The position numbers and the translations under genes were made by a program. The notes beneath the pieces were generated by a model. The model searched no databases. It was given only the letters and a program-made list of their open reading frames with translations, and had not been told where the DNA came from. A stretch of DNA of 64,000 nt from UBA6382 sp963617965 (GTDB lineage Bacteria > Bacteroidota > Bacteroidia > Bacteroidales > Bacteroidaceae), in NCBI GenBank assembly GCA_963617965.1, contig CAVEQO010000005.1, forward strand, positions 11,262 to 75,261. Direction: 5' to 3'. Numbering within the stretch: the first letter of the stretch is position 1; every line of letters begins with the position of its first letter. Below are positions 1 to 8,736 of this stretch, piece by piece.

Positions 1-130
1 GAAAATCGAGAACCTAAAGGCGGATCTCGCAAGTCTGGCAGACAAAATAAACAAGCAACAGGCAGAACAGGCAACCGCAGAGCAGCCGGAACCCACTGCC
101 GAAGCAACAGAGCCGGAGACTACCGCATGA
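1..130 (+). CDS. 3' end of an unidentified protein with a charged, Pro/Glu/Thr-rich tail
   Basis: Only the last 42 codons are in the window (first full codon at base 2, TGA at 128-130). The peptide begins KIENLKADLASLADKINKQQ, which has the heptad-like spacing of a short coiled coil. It then runs into a tail rich in Ala, Glu, Pro and Thr. The stop overlaps the ATG of the next gene as ATGA, so the two are probably translationally coupled. Too little is visible to name a family. Confidence 0.6.
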   Translation, partial: KIENLKADLASLADKINKQQAEQATAEQPEPTAEATEPETTA

Positions 131-879
131 ACAGGTTTGTTGCAGTAGCCGCCGTGATTGCGGCGACTTGTGTAGCCAAGGCACAGAAAGTGGTCGTGGA
201 ACTCAGCGAAGAACAGCTGAAGCCCATTCGCAGTCAAATTATCAGCCAGCACGAGAGCAACCGCGCCAACACCATGGACTGGGCCAATTTCCGCCGCTAC
301 GCCAAGGAAAACGGAAAGGTGACAAAACGCCCGAGAGCCGTGCTTATGGGCAACTCCATAACAGAGGGGTGGGCAGAGCTTGACGCGGAGTGGCTTGAGG
401 CCAACAATCTGGTGGGGCGCGGGATAAGCGGACAGGTCAGCAGCCAGATGCTGGTGCGCTTCCGTCAGGACGTAATAAGCCTGAGGCCCGATTGCGCGGT
501 GATAATGTGCGGAATCAACGACATTGCGCTCAATCAAGGAAGGATAAGCACAGAGAACATCTTGGGCAACATCATATCGATGGCAGAACTGGCAAAGGCA
601 AACAGGATAAGGCCATACCTGTGTTCCGTAACCCCGGCCGCAAGCATCGGCTGGCGTCAGCAGGTGAAGGACACGCCCGAGCAAGTGAAGAAGCTCAACA
701 GACTCATAGAGGCATACGCCAAGGCAAACAAGATAACCTACATAGACTATTTCTCCGCCCTTGTGGACGAAGACGGCATCTCACTCAAGAAAGAATATGC
801 CCGCGATGCCGTACATCCCAATCTGGCCGGCTACAAGGTGATGGAGGAGATCTTGACCAAAGCCCTCAAACTGAAATAA
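127..879 (+). CDS. SGNH/GDSL-family hydrolase, secreted or periplasmic
   Basis: A 250-residue SGNH hydrolase, presumably an esterase or acylhydrolase acting on an acylated glycan or lipid outside the cytoplasm. Residues 1-19 form a signal peptide ending in AKA-Q. The SGNH blocks are present: block I VLMGNSITEGW with the nucleophile Ser, block II around GRGISGQ, block III MCGINDIA, and block V DAVHPNLAGY with the Asp-His pair. Length is usual for the small platelet-activating-factor-acetylhydrolase-like members. The start is fixed by the signal peptide and by a 4-base ATGA overlap with the preceding frame. The substrate cannot be told from sequence. Confidence 0.9.
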   Translation: MNRFVAVAAVIAATCVAKAQKVVVELSEEQLKPIRSQIISQHESNRANTMDWANFRRYAKENGKVTKRPRAVLMGNSITEGWAELDAEWLEANNLVGRGISGQVSSQMLVRFRQDVISLRPDCAVIMCGINDIALNQGRISTENILGNIISMAELAKANRIRPYLCSVTPAASIGWRQQVKDTPEQVKKLNRLIEAYAKANKITYIDYFSALVDEDGISLKKEYARDAVHPNLAGYKVMEEILTKALKLK

Positions 880-895
880 AGACACACTGCCATAT

Positions 896-2752
896 ATGGA
901 CAATTTCATTGTCTCTGCACGAAAATACCGTCCGAAAAAATTTGAGGACGTCGTTGGACAGCAGTCCATTGCCGACACCCTGAAAAAGGCCATACAAAAC
1001 AACAGACTCGCCTCAGCCTACTTGTTTTGCGGTCCGCGCGGCGTGGGCAAAACCACTTGTGCGCGCATCTTCGCAAAATCCATCAACTGCCTTCATCCCC
1101 TGCCAAACGGCGAGGCCTGCGACGAGTGCGAGAGTTGCGTCAGCTTCAACGAGCAGCGTTCCGTAAACGTGCAGGAGCTCAACGCCGCCGCCAACAATTC
1201 CGTAGACGGCATACGCGACATAATAGACCAGATTTACATTCCGCCGCAGTTGGGCAGATACAAGGTAATTATCCTTGATGAGGTACACATGCTGTCGGCC
1301 GCCGCAAGCAATGCCTTGCTGAAAACGCTCGAGGAGCCGCCGTCGTATGTGGTCTTCATTCTTGCCACTACCGAGAAACACAAGATACTTCCCACCATCC
1401 AGTCGCGTTGCCAAATTTTCGATTTCAACCGCATGGAAATCAGTGATATCGTAGGCAATCTAAAGATGGTGGCGGCAAAGGAAAACATTGCCTACGAGGA
1501 GTCCGGGCTCAACATCATAGCGCAGAAAGCCGACGGGGGGATGCGCGATGCCCTGTCCATCTTTGACCAGGTAAGCAATTTCTCGCAGGGCAACATCACC
1601 AGTGAGAGCGTGTTGCAGTGTATAAATGCCCTTGACAACGAATACTATTTCAAGATGACGGATTTCCTCGTGAAACACGAAATCGTGGAGAGCATGTTGC
1701 TTTTCAACGAAATAGTTAACAAGGGATTCAACGGCGGAGTATTCATGGCAGGGCTGGCATCGCACTGCCGCGACCTCCTTATGAGCCGCGACCCGTCAAC
1801 GCTGCCTTTGCTCAATGTGGCGCAAAGCCAGCACCGGCACTACACGGAGCAGGCACAGAAATGTTCCGCCAAATTCCTGTATTACGCCATCCGTTCATTT
1901 GACCGCTGCAGCAACAACTACAAGACCACGCTCAACAAGCGGCTCTCCGTGGAGATAACGCTCATAGAAGCCGCACAGTTCGGTGATGACGATGGCGACA
2001 GTTCGGGGCATTGCCCTACGAGAAGACTTAAACCACTATTCAAACAAACAGACAGGCTGCTGGCGGCAATGACGCAAACCGCAGCAGCACAGAGAGACAG
2101 TGCCGACAACGGCACCGGACAGGGCAACACCATTTCGCAGGAGCAGACAAGCAAGACAGAGACACAGCCTGCCACAAGGGCCGTTGCCGCCCATCAACAA
2201 CAGCAGACAGCGGAAAGGCCCAAACGCCTTTCACTGAAAGAGGCTTTGCAAATGGCGCGTGCCCACAGCACTGCAACACAGGAAGCCGAAGCGGCAGACA
2301 AAGTTGCCGAGCCAGAGCCAACTGTCATTGCTGACGGAAACGACTACGATACCGACCGGGAAGAGGAAGAGGACGATGCCAACACTGCCATACTATACTC
2401 CCAGCAGCAAGTCGAGACGCAGTGGAATGTGTGCAGCGAGGCAATCAAGGCAAGCAGTGTGTCGATGTCGCAGAGAATGCTTGCGATGCCCCTGGAGTGC
2501 AAGAACGACCACACCATAGTCGTTTCACTGCACGACAAAAGTTCCGTAAAGGACTTCGCCGAATTCATTCCGTTTATCGAATCTTCGCTAAACAAGGCTT
2601 TCGGCCTTGACGACATAAAAATACAAACCACGATAATCCCTGCCGAGATTATCAAGGTCATCACAAATCCCACTGCACTGCTCAACAAAATGCGCAAGGA
2701 CTATCCTGATTTCGACAAGGCCGTCAAGGAACTGGGGCTGCGCATGATATAG
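896..2752 (+). CDS. dnaX: DNA polymerase III subunit gamma/tau
   Basis: Clamp-loader ATPase that, with delta and delta', opens the beta clamp and ties the polymerase to the replisome. The 618-residue protein has the AAA+ core near the N-terminus: VGQ box at about 20, Walker A GPRGVGKT at 46-53, a zinc-binding Cys set at 65, 75, 78 and 81, Walker B ILDEVH at about 126-131, and sensor 1 ATTEKHK. Domain III follows. A low-complexity Gln/Glu/Thr/Asp-rich linker occupies about 360-490. A C-terminal tau-like domain ends the protein. The start MDNFIVSARKYRP matches the family. It lies 16 bases after the SGNH gene. Confidence 0.97.
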   Translation: MDNFIVSARKYRPKKFEDVVGQQSIADTLKKAIQNNRLASAYLFCGPRGVGKTTCARIFAKSINCLHPLPNGEACDECESCVSFNEQRSVNVQELNAAANNSVDGIRDIIDQIYIPPQLGRYKVIILDEVHMLSAAASNALLKTLEEPPSYVVFILATTEKHKILPTIQSRCQIFDFNRMEISDIVGNLKMVAAKENIAYEESGLNIIAQKADGGMRDALSIFDQVSNFSQGNITSESVLQCINALDNEYYFKMTDFLVKHEIVESMLLFNEIVNKGFNGGVFMAGLASHCRDLLMSRDPSTLPLLNVAQSQHRHYTEQAQKCSAKFLYYAIRSFDRCSNNYKTTLNKRLSVEITLIEAAQFGDDDGDSSGHCPTRRLKPLFKQTDRLLAAMTQTAAAQRDSADNGTGQGNTISQEQTSKTETQPATRAVAAHQQQQTAERPKRLSLKEALQMARAHSTATQEAEAADKVAEPEPTVIADGNDYDTDREEEEDDANTAILYSQQQVETQWNVCSEAIKASSVSMSQRMLAMPLECKNDHTIVVSLHDKSSVKDFAEFIPFIESSLNKAFGLDDIKIQTTIIPAEIIKVITNPTALLNKMRKDYPDFDKAVKELGLRMI

Positions 2753-2869
2753 AGGCGTATCAAACAGTCCGTTTTTGCGGAGAAACAGATTCGGGTACAT
2801 TGTTCCAAACCACACGGTGCGTACAGCGGAAAATGCGTCTCCACCCTGACGTATTAGGGATAAAATTAG

Positions 2870-2877
2870 TAACTTCG
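2870..2877 (+). promoter_or_regulatory. Candidate Bacteroidota -7 box for lysS
   Basis: TAACTTCG differs by one base from the Bacteroidota TAnnTTTG -7 consensus and lies about 90 bases before the lysS start. The 215-base gap between dnaX and lysS also holds a short hairpin around 2931-2948 (GGAGT/ACTCC) just before the coding start. No clear -33 element was seen. Confidence 0.4.
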
Positions 2878-2968
2878 CGCCGATTTGCCAAATACAGGCC
2901 TGCAGAGTTCACAGGAGCGTTGCCGAAAACGCGAGGAGTGGACTCCGCGCCTTGCAACACCTCCTATC

Positions 2969-4711
2969 ATGAACATACTGGAACTTAGCGAACAAGAGAT
3001 TCAGCGCCGCAACAGTCTTGACGAACTGCGCAAACTCGGCATTGACCCCTATCCGGCAGCCGAATACCCCACGGATGCATTCAGCGTGGACATAAAGAAC
3101 GAATACCAAGACGGAGAAGAGCCACGGCAGGTGTGCATCGCCGGACGCATGATGAGCAAAAGAGTCATGGGAAAGGCCTCCTTTGCCGAAATCAAGGACT
3201 CCAAAGGGCGCATACAGGTTTACATCACCCGCGATGACATCTGCCCGGACGACAACAAAGACCTTTACAACATTGTCTTCAAGCGTCTGCTTGACTTGGG
3301 CGATTTTGTCGGGGTCAAGGGCTTTGTATTCCGCACGCAGACCGGCGAGGTCTCCGTTCACGCCCGGGAACTTGTGCTACTGTCCAAAAGCCTCAAGCCG
3401 CTGCCTGTGGTCAAGGAGAAAGACGGTCAAGTGTACGATGCTTTCGAAGATCCCGAACTGCGCTACCGCCAGCGCTACGTAGACCTCATTGTCAACAAGG
3501 GAGTCAAGGAAACGTTTGAGAAGCGTGCCACCATCATACGCACCATGCGCAAGGTGTTTGACGATGCGGGATTTACAGAAGTGGAGACCCCCATCCTGCA
3601 GCAGATTGCCGGCGGAGCATCGGCGCGCCCGTTCATCACACACCACAATGCACTCAACACCGACCTGTATCTGCGCATAGCCACCGAGCTTTACCTCAAA
3701 CGGCTTATTGTGGGCGGTTTTGAAGGAGTCTACGAAATCGGGCGCAATTTCCGCAACGAGGGAATGGACCGCAGCCACAACCCCGAGTTTACCTGCATGG
3801 AACTCTATGTAAGCTACAAGGACTACAACTGGATGATGTCGTTTACCGAACAGCTGCTTGAAAAGATTTGCACGGCAGTTAACGGCACCACCGAAGTAAA
3901 GATTGGCGAAAACACCGTGAGTTTCAAAGCTCCGTACCGCCGGCTGCCTATTCTTGACGCCATCAGGGAGAAGACCGGGCACGACCTCAGCGGAAAGAGC
4001 GAAGACGAGATACGCAATATAGCCAAAGAGCTCGGCATCGAGGTTGACGACACCATGGGCAAAGGGAAACTGATTGACGAGATTTTCGGCGAGACGTGTG
4101 AGGGGACTTTCATTCAGCCCACATTCATCACCGACTACCCCGTGGAAATGTCACCGCTAACCAAGATGCACCGTTCGAAGCCAGGACTGACCGAACGCTT
4201 CGAGCTCATGGTCAACGGCAAGGAACTGGCCAATGCATACTCCGAACTCAACGATCCCATTGACCAGGAGGAACGCTTCAAGGAACAGATGCGGCTCGCC
4301 GACAAGGGCGATGACGAGGCCATGGTCATTGACCGGGATTTCCTGCGCGCCCTGCAATACGGCATGCCACCCACATCGGGCATCGGCATCGGCATTGACC
4401 GCCTCGCCATACTGATGACCGGCCAGCCCAATATCCAGGAAGTACTGCTGTTCCCTACCATGAAACCCGAGAAAAAAGCCGCACGGGATTCCGCCGACAA
4501 ATACACCGCCCTTGGAGCGGACGAAGACATTGTACCCATACTCCAGAAATGCGGCTACAACACGGCAGACTCCATGCGCGACCAGAATCCGCAGAAAATA
4601 CAACAGCAGATAGGCGAAACCATAAAGAAATACAAGCTTAGCGGCATCCAGAAGCCCTCCGTCAACGACATCGCCGGATGGCTTGAGAAACTGCAGCAAA
4701 CAAATCCGTAG
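2969..4711 (+). CDS. lysS: Lysyl-tRNA synthetase, class II
   Basis: Charges tRNA-Lys with lysine in the cytoplasm. The 580-residue protein has an N-terminal OB-fold anticodon-binding domain (about 50-150, CIAGRMMSKRVMGKASFAEI). The class II core follows, with motif 2 (FRNEGMDRSHNPEFTCMELY) and motif 3 (GIGIGIDRLAI). A further 60-70 residues extend past motif 3, beyond the usual 500-residue length, as in other Bacteroidota LysRS. The frame is open back to 2885, but the start at 2969 (MNILELSEQEIQRRNSLDEL) fits the family N-terminus. It is followed 21 bases later by pgi. Confidence 0.97.
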   Translation: MNILELSEQEIQRRNSLDELRKLGIDPYPAAEYPTDAFSVDIKNEYQDGEEPRQVCIAGRMMSKRVMGKASFAEIKDSKGRIQVYITRDDICPDDNKDLYNIVFKRLLDLGDFVGVKGFVFRTQTGEVSVHARELVLLSKSLKPLPVVKEKDGQVYDAFEDPELRYRQRYVDLIVNKGVKETFEKRATIIRTMRKVFDDAGFTEVETPILQQIAGGASARPFITHHNALNTDLYLRIATELYLKRLIVGGFEGVYEIGRNFRNEGMDRSHNPEFTCMELYVSYKDYNWMMSFTEQLLEKICTAVNGTTEVKIGENTVSFKAPYRRLPILDAIREKTGHDLSGKSEDEIRNIAKELGIEVDDTMGKGKLIDEIFGETCEGTFIQPTFITDYPVEMSPLTKMHRSKPGLTERFELMVNGKELANAYSELNDPIDQEERFKEQMRLADKGDDEAMVIDRDFLRALQYGMPPTSGIGIGIDRLAILMTGQPNIQEVLLFPTMKPEKKAARDSADKYTALGADEDIVPILQKCGYNTADSMRDQNPQKIQQQIGETIKKYKLSGIQKPSVNDIAGWLEKLQQTNP

Positions 4712-4732
4712 AACAAACATCACAAACAAAAT

Positions 4733-6076
4733 ATGCTGACATTAGATATCACAAAAGCTTCGGCATTCCTCCCGGAAGGAACGGTGGAGAACTATGCTTC
4801 GCATGCCGACGAAGCCAACAAGGCTCTTGTTGACGGCACTTGTCCGGGCAATGATTTCCTCGGCTGGGTAAAACTGCCCTCCAGCATCACGGCTGATTTC
4901 ATAGACCGCATCAACAGCTGCGCACAAGTTCTACGCCAAAACTGCGACACTATCGTGGTGGCCGGCATCGGCGGCAGCTATCTTGGCGCGAAAGCAGTAA
5001 TCGAGGCTCTCGGCAACAGTTTCCAGTGGCTCGTCAACAACGGAGAGAATCCAGACATCCTCTTTGCCGGCAACAACATCAGCGAAGACTATCTGGCCGA
5101 ACTGACTGATTATCTCAAGACAAAACGCTTTGGCATCATCAACATCTCCAAATCGGGCACCACCACCGAAACCGCACTCACGTTCCGTCTTTTGCGCAAA
5201 CAATGCGAGGAACAGCGGGGCAAGGAGGAATCACGCAAGGTTATTGTGGCCATCACCGATGCAAAGAAAGGAGCTGCCCGCATGACCGCAGACAAGGAGG
5301 GTTACACCTCGTTCGTCATTCCTGACAACGTGGGCGGACGTTTCAGCGTGCTCACCCCGGTCGGACTTCTGCCGATAGCCTGTGCAGGTTTCAGCATAGA
5401 GCGGCTCATTGAGGGTGCCCGGAACATGGAGAAAGCCACTGCACCGGGCGTTCCTTTCAACCAGAATCCCAGTGCCATCTATGCAGCCACCCGCAACGCC
5501 CTCTACAACGAGGGAGGCAAAAAGATTGAGATACTGGCCAACTATCATCCGAAACTGCATTTCACGTCAGAATGGTGGAAGCAGCTCTACGGAGAATCTG
5601 AGGGCAAAGACGGAAAGGGCATCTTCCCCGCGTCGGTTGACCTGACTACCGATCTCCACTCAATGGGACAGTGGATTCAGGACGGTGAACGCACTATCTT
5701 CGAGACGGTCATCTCGGTAAAAGACACCAACCGCACACTGCTTTTCCCCTCTGACAGCGAAAATCTCGACGGACTCAATTTCCTTGCAGGCAAACGCATA
5801 GACGAGGTGAACAAGATGGCGGAACTCGGCACACGGCTCGCTCATGTGGACGGTGGCGTGCCGAACATACGCATCACCATTGACGCCATTGACGAATACA
5901 ACATCGGGCAACTAATCTATTTCTTCGAGAAAGGCTGCGGAATCAGCGGGCTTATTCTCGGTGTCAACCCGTTCAACCAGCCAGGAGTGGAAGCCTACAA
6001 GCGCAACATGTTCGCGCTCTTGGGCAAGCCCGGCTATGAGAATGAGACCAAGGCAATCCAGGAACGTATAAAATAA
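4733..6076 (+). CDS. pgi: Glucose-6-phosphate isomerase
   Basis: Interconverts glucose 6-phosphate and fructose 6-phosphate in glycolysis and gluconeogenesis. At 447 residues it is the short bacterial form rather than the 550-residue enterobacterial one. SIS-domain signatures are clear: GGSYLGAKAVIEAL near 80-95, KSGTTTETALTFRLL near 138-152, and the PGI signature region SVDLTTDLHSMGQWIQDG near 301-318. The C-terminal helix carries the FNQPGVEAYK segment with the catalytic Lys. It lies 21 bases after lysS, so the two probably share a transcript. Confidence 0.97.
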   Translation: MLTLDITKASAFLPEGTVENYASHADEANKALVDGTCPGNDFLGWVKLPSSITADFIDRINSCAQVLRQNCDTIVVAGIGGSYLGAKAVIEALGNSFQWLVNNGENPDILFAGNNISEDYLAELTDYLKTKRFGIINISKSGTTTETALTFRLLRKQCEEQRGKEESRKVIVAITDAKKGAARMTADKEGYTSFVIPDNVGGRFSVLTPVGLLPIACAGFSIERLIEGARNMEKATAPGVPFNQNPSAIYAATRNALYNEGGKKIEILANYHPKLHFTSEWWKQLYGESEGKDGKGIFPASVDLTTDLHSMGQWIQDGERTIFETVISVKDTNRTLLFPSDSENLDGLNFLAGKRIDEVNKMAELGTRLAHVDGGVPNIRITIDAIDEYNIGQLIYFFEKGCGISGLILGVNPFNQPGVEAYKRNMFALLGKPGYENETKAIQERIK

Positions 6077-6103
6077 CATACAGCCCCAAACCCTGCCTTT
6101 TGT

Positions 6104-6829
6104 ATGCAAACAGCATTGAAACGATACCTTAAGGACAACGGCTTTGAGAGAATGCACCTCAAAGCCGTATTCTTTGACATGGACGGAGTCCTCTACGACT
6201 CCATGCCCAACCATGCCCTGTCGTGGGTCAAGAGCTCCGACGATTTCGGTCTCGGCATGACAGCCCACGATGTCTACATGAACGAGGGACGCACGGGATT
6301 TTCCACGGTCAACGAATTCACACGCAAACAGTTCCATCGCGATACGACCAGCGAAGAGGCAGAGCACATCTACCGGTGCAAGTGCGATTATTACAATGCC
6401 ATGCCCCGTCCCCTACCTATGCAGGGAGTCTTGCCGTTGCTGCGGCAGATAAAGAGCGACGGTTTCCAGATCGTGCTGGTCACAGGCAGCGGACAGCACA
6501 GTCTGCTCGACCGTCTTGACATGGATTTCCCCCATATTTTCCGTTCCGACCTCATGGTGACAAGCTACGATGTGAGATACGGCAAGCCCGACCCCGAACC
6601 CTATCTCATGGCCATGCACAAAGCTATGGTCATGCCGTGGGAGTCCATAGTAGTTGAAAACGCTCCCCTTGGGGTGCGTTCCGGAGCAGGCGCGCATGCT
6701 TTTACCGTGGCATGCAACACCGGCCCACTGCCCGACAGCGTTTTCTGGCAAGAGGGGGCAAACATCGTACTGCCGTCACTCCAGTCTCTGTGTGACGCAT
6801 GGTCGGCAATCAGGGATGTCGTGGGATAG
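6104..6829 (+). CDS. HAD-superfamily hydrolase, beta-phosphoglucomutase-like
   Basis: A 241-residue HAD subfamily I phosphatase or phosphomutase. Motif I is FFDMDGVLYDSM (about 24-35), with the nucleophile Asp and the second Asp two residues on. Motif II is VLVTGSG. Motif III Lys is in GKPDPEPYL. Motif IV is VVENAPLGV, with E-N in place of the common E-D-S. An alpha-helical cap lies between motifs I and II. Start 6104 gives about 20 residues before motif I; an internal ATG at 6152 (MHLKAVFFDMDG) would trim this. The gene lies 27 bases after pgi and ends 2 bases from the convergent permease gene. Substrate unknown. Confidence 0.88.
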   Translation: MQTALKRYLKDNGFERMHLKAVFFDMDGVLYDSMPNHALSWVKSSDDFGLGMTAHDVYMNEGRTGFSTVNEFTRKQFHRDTTSEEAEHIYRCKCDYYNAMPRPLPMQGVLPLLRQIKSDGFQIVLVTGSGQHSLLDRLDMDFPHIFRSDLMVTSYDVRYGKPDPEPYLMAMHKAMVMPWESIVVENAPLGVRSGAGAHAFTVACNTGPLPDSVFWQEGANIVLPSLQSLCDAWSAIRDVVG

Positions 6830-6831
6830 CT

Positions 6832-8031
6832 CTACGCCCTTTTCCATATATCATACATTTTTCTTCTGATTACGTATACATTGAATGCTGTCACGCACAC
6901 CAGATATGCCAGTGCCGTACATAATACGGGGACTGCCGACGCGCCGCCGAGACCTATCTCATGCAGTTGGGCTGTCCACAGCGTCCTACAGCTGACGGCG
7001 GCGACAAGTGCCACTGCCGTGATGACAATGTTCGCTGCAGTCACTGTCAATTCATAATAGCGGCTTATCTCACGCGGAGAGAAGCCCAACTGCATAAGTT
7101 TCCTTATTGTATCGCGGCTTTTCTGCAACAGGAGGAAAATAGACAGCGTCAGTATAAACAGCGCAAGAGCACTGATTACCATGCCATTTGCTGCCACTAC
7201 TCTCGAAACTACCCCAAGAAAAACCGAAATGTTACCCGTCTGCCCTTTGTCGCCGGCAATTTCCATATCATTGTCTTCCAGCCATTTGTTCATGTTGGCC
7301 GATGCAAACCTGTTGATTTTCACTATCAGGCGCGATGTGTTTTGCGCCTCACCCGTACCGTAGCGCAGGTTTGCCCAATCCATAAAATCCTGCGGCACGG
7401 CTATGGTGTTAAGACGGGACGAGAAACCCACCACCGCAGCTTCAAAATACTCTGTAACATTATCCCTGCCCGTAAGGCTCAGGGTGATGGGCACCGCACC
7501 CACTATCTTCTCGCTCACCTGCGGAAGCCCCTGCGGTATGGCAAAGCCAAAATTGTAGAGCGTGAGATAGTCTTTGCTCAATATTATCGGAACAAATCTC
7601 TCCTGCGGGTCAAAATGCCAGTCGCGTGGGGTCACGTCAAAGAAGTCGTCGGGCACAGACTCGAAGAAGAGGTATGTCGAAAGTCCCCGACCGCCCATGT
7701 TCACGGCTCCGTTGACGGCAAACTGAGAGGCCGTGAATTTTCCTACTTTTACCGCCCACGCCTGCTTCCCGATCCGGTCTATCTCTTCAGGCGAGAAGCC
7801 TACCGGAGTGAACCCCATGCCCTCCACCTTTTTGGAGAGGACAATATAGTCGTCAGAGAAGAATCTGTCATCATCAGCCGCTGACTGCCGACTGTCGGCA
7901 AAAAACATGATACCCACAAGGATAACCGACAGTCCCACCACATTGGCCGCTGCATATCCCAGAAGTTGCCCCACGGAAATGTTCCTCCTGAGCAAATTCA
8001 ATATTTCACGTTTGAAACCGGGCTTTTCCAT
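6832..8031 (-). CDS. ABC transporter permease, FtsX/MacB-like
   Basis: A 399-residue inner-membrane protein of the FtsX-like (type VII ABC) architecture. One transmembrane helix lies at about 20-44, followed by a periplasmic domain of about 230 residues, then three transmembrane helices (about 283-303, 335-357, 368-390). It starts 2 bases after the ATPase gene stop, so the two form one unit. Members of this class usually transmit force to periplasmic or outer-membrane partners rather than move a substrate through the membrane. No outer-membrane-factor or MacA-like adaptor gene is adjacent. Confidence 0.8.
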   Translation of the reverse strand: MEKPGFKREILNLLRRNISVGQLLGYAAANVVGLSVILVGIMFFADSRQSAADDDRFFSDDYIVLSKKVEGMGFTPVGFSPEEIDRIGKQAWAVKVGKFTASQFAVNGAVNMGGRGLSTYLFFESVPDDFFDVTPRDWHFDPQERFVPIILSKDYLTLYNFGFAIPQGLPQVSEKIVGAVPITLSLTGRDNVTEYFEAAVVGFSSRLNTIAVPQDFMDWANLRYGTGEAQNTSRLIVKINRFASANMNKWLEDNDMEIAGDKGQTGNISVFLGVVSRVVAANGMVISALALFILTLSIFLLLQKSRDTIRKLMQLGFSPREISRYYELTVTAANIVITAVALVAAVSCRTLWTAQLHEIGLGGASAVPVLCTALAYLVCVTAFNVYVIRRKMYDIWKRA

Positions 8032-8033
8032 CT

Positions 8034-8693
8034 CTACAACGATATGAACTGTGCATTGTCAAGCAGCAAGTGATTGCCAACAGATGTAGCAACGATACCT
8101 GCCCCCTGCCGTTCCGCCTCACCGGATATCATCTCTGCCACAAGACGGTTGTTGCGGGAGTCAAGATGGCTTACCGGTTCGTCAAGGAAAATGAAACTGA
8201 AAGGCTGGCATACAGAGCGAACGAGGGCCACCCTCTGCATCTGCCCTATACTGAGCTTGTTTGCCGGAGCGTTGTATTTGTCTGCCAGACCCATCCGTTC
8301 CAGCATCTCAAGAATCTGGGCACGGCTCTTGTGGTTCGTGCGCTTGTTCTTCAGGTCTATGTTCTCAGCCACCGTCAGTTCCGGAAACAGAGCCATGTCC
8401 TGTGGCATAAGCGACAGGACAGAAGTTCTGATTCCGCACCATTGTTCCACACCCAATTCCCTTGTGTCCTGCCCGTCAAAAAGGATGTCACCGCTATAAT
8501 CAGTGCGGATGCCGAAAATGAAGCTCAGCAATGACGACTTCCCACTGCCCGACTCCGCTTGGATGCAAAGCCGACAGCCACGCCGAAACACAAAAGAGCG
8601 TTCTCCCCATATGCGGGAAGAACGAATCTTTTCGGTATCCTCCATACCAGCGAATACGGAAGGCAGGAGATTTCTAATGGTGATAGCCTCCAT
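8034..8693 (-). CDS. ABC transporter ATP-binding protein with variant motifs
   Basis: A 219-residue ATPase partner of the FtsX-like permease. Walker A reads AESGSGKSS (Ala for the first Gly), the Q-loop is LMPQD, the signature is LSIGQ instead of LSGGQ, and Walker B is FIFLDEP followed by the D-loop SHLD. The usual H-switch His is not clear; the stretch reads IVATSVGNHL. The frame is open to 8747, which would overlap the upstream gene by 11 bases. The ATG at 8693 (MEAITIRNL) fits the family N-terminus. Probably a LolD/MacB-type ATPase, but the role is unknown. Confidence 0.82.
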   Translation of the reverse strand: MEAITIRNLLPSVFAGMEDTEKIRSSRIWGERSFVFRRGCRLCIQAESGSGKSSLLSFIFGIRTDYSGDILFDGQDTRELGVEQWCGIRTSVLSLMPQDMALFPELTVAENIDLKNKRTNHKSRAQILEMLERMGLADKYNAPANKLSIGQMQRVALVRSVCQPFSFIFLDEPVSHLDSRNNRLVAEMISGEAERQGAGIVATSVGNHLLLDNAQFISL

Positions 8694-8736
8694 CGTCACA
8701 TGACTGCAGTTTTTTTCCGGTGCGCCGGCTGAAACC

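Noticed and set aside
896..2752. Programmed frameshift in dnaX producing a short gamma form
   Set aside because: I saw no A-rich slippery heptamer with a downstream hairpin like that of E. coli near the end of domain III.
2753..2968. T-box or other riboswitch before lysS
   Set aside because: The gap has a short hairpin, but no T-box sequence or terminator/antiterminator pair was visible.
6961..7884. A 307-codon plus-strand frame opposite the FtsX-like permease
   Set aside because: No family motifs, and the permease on the other strand has clear transmembrane helices and operon context.
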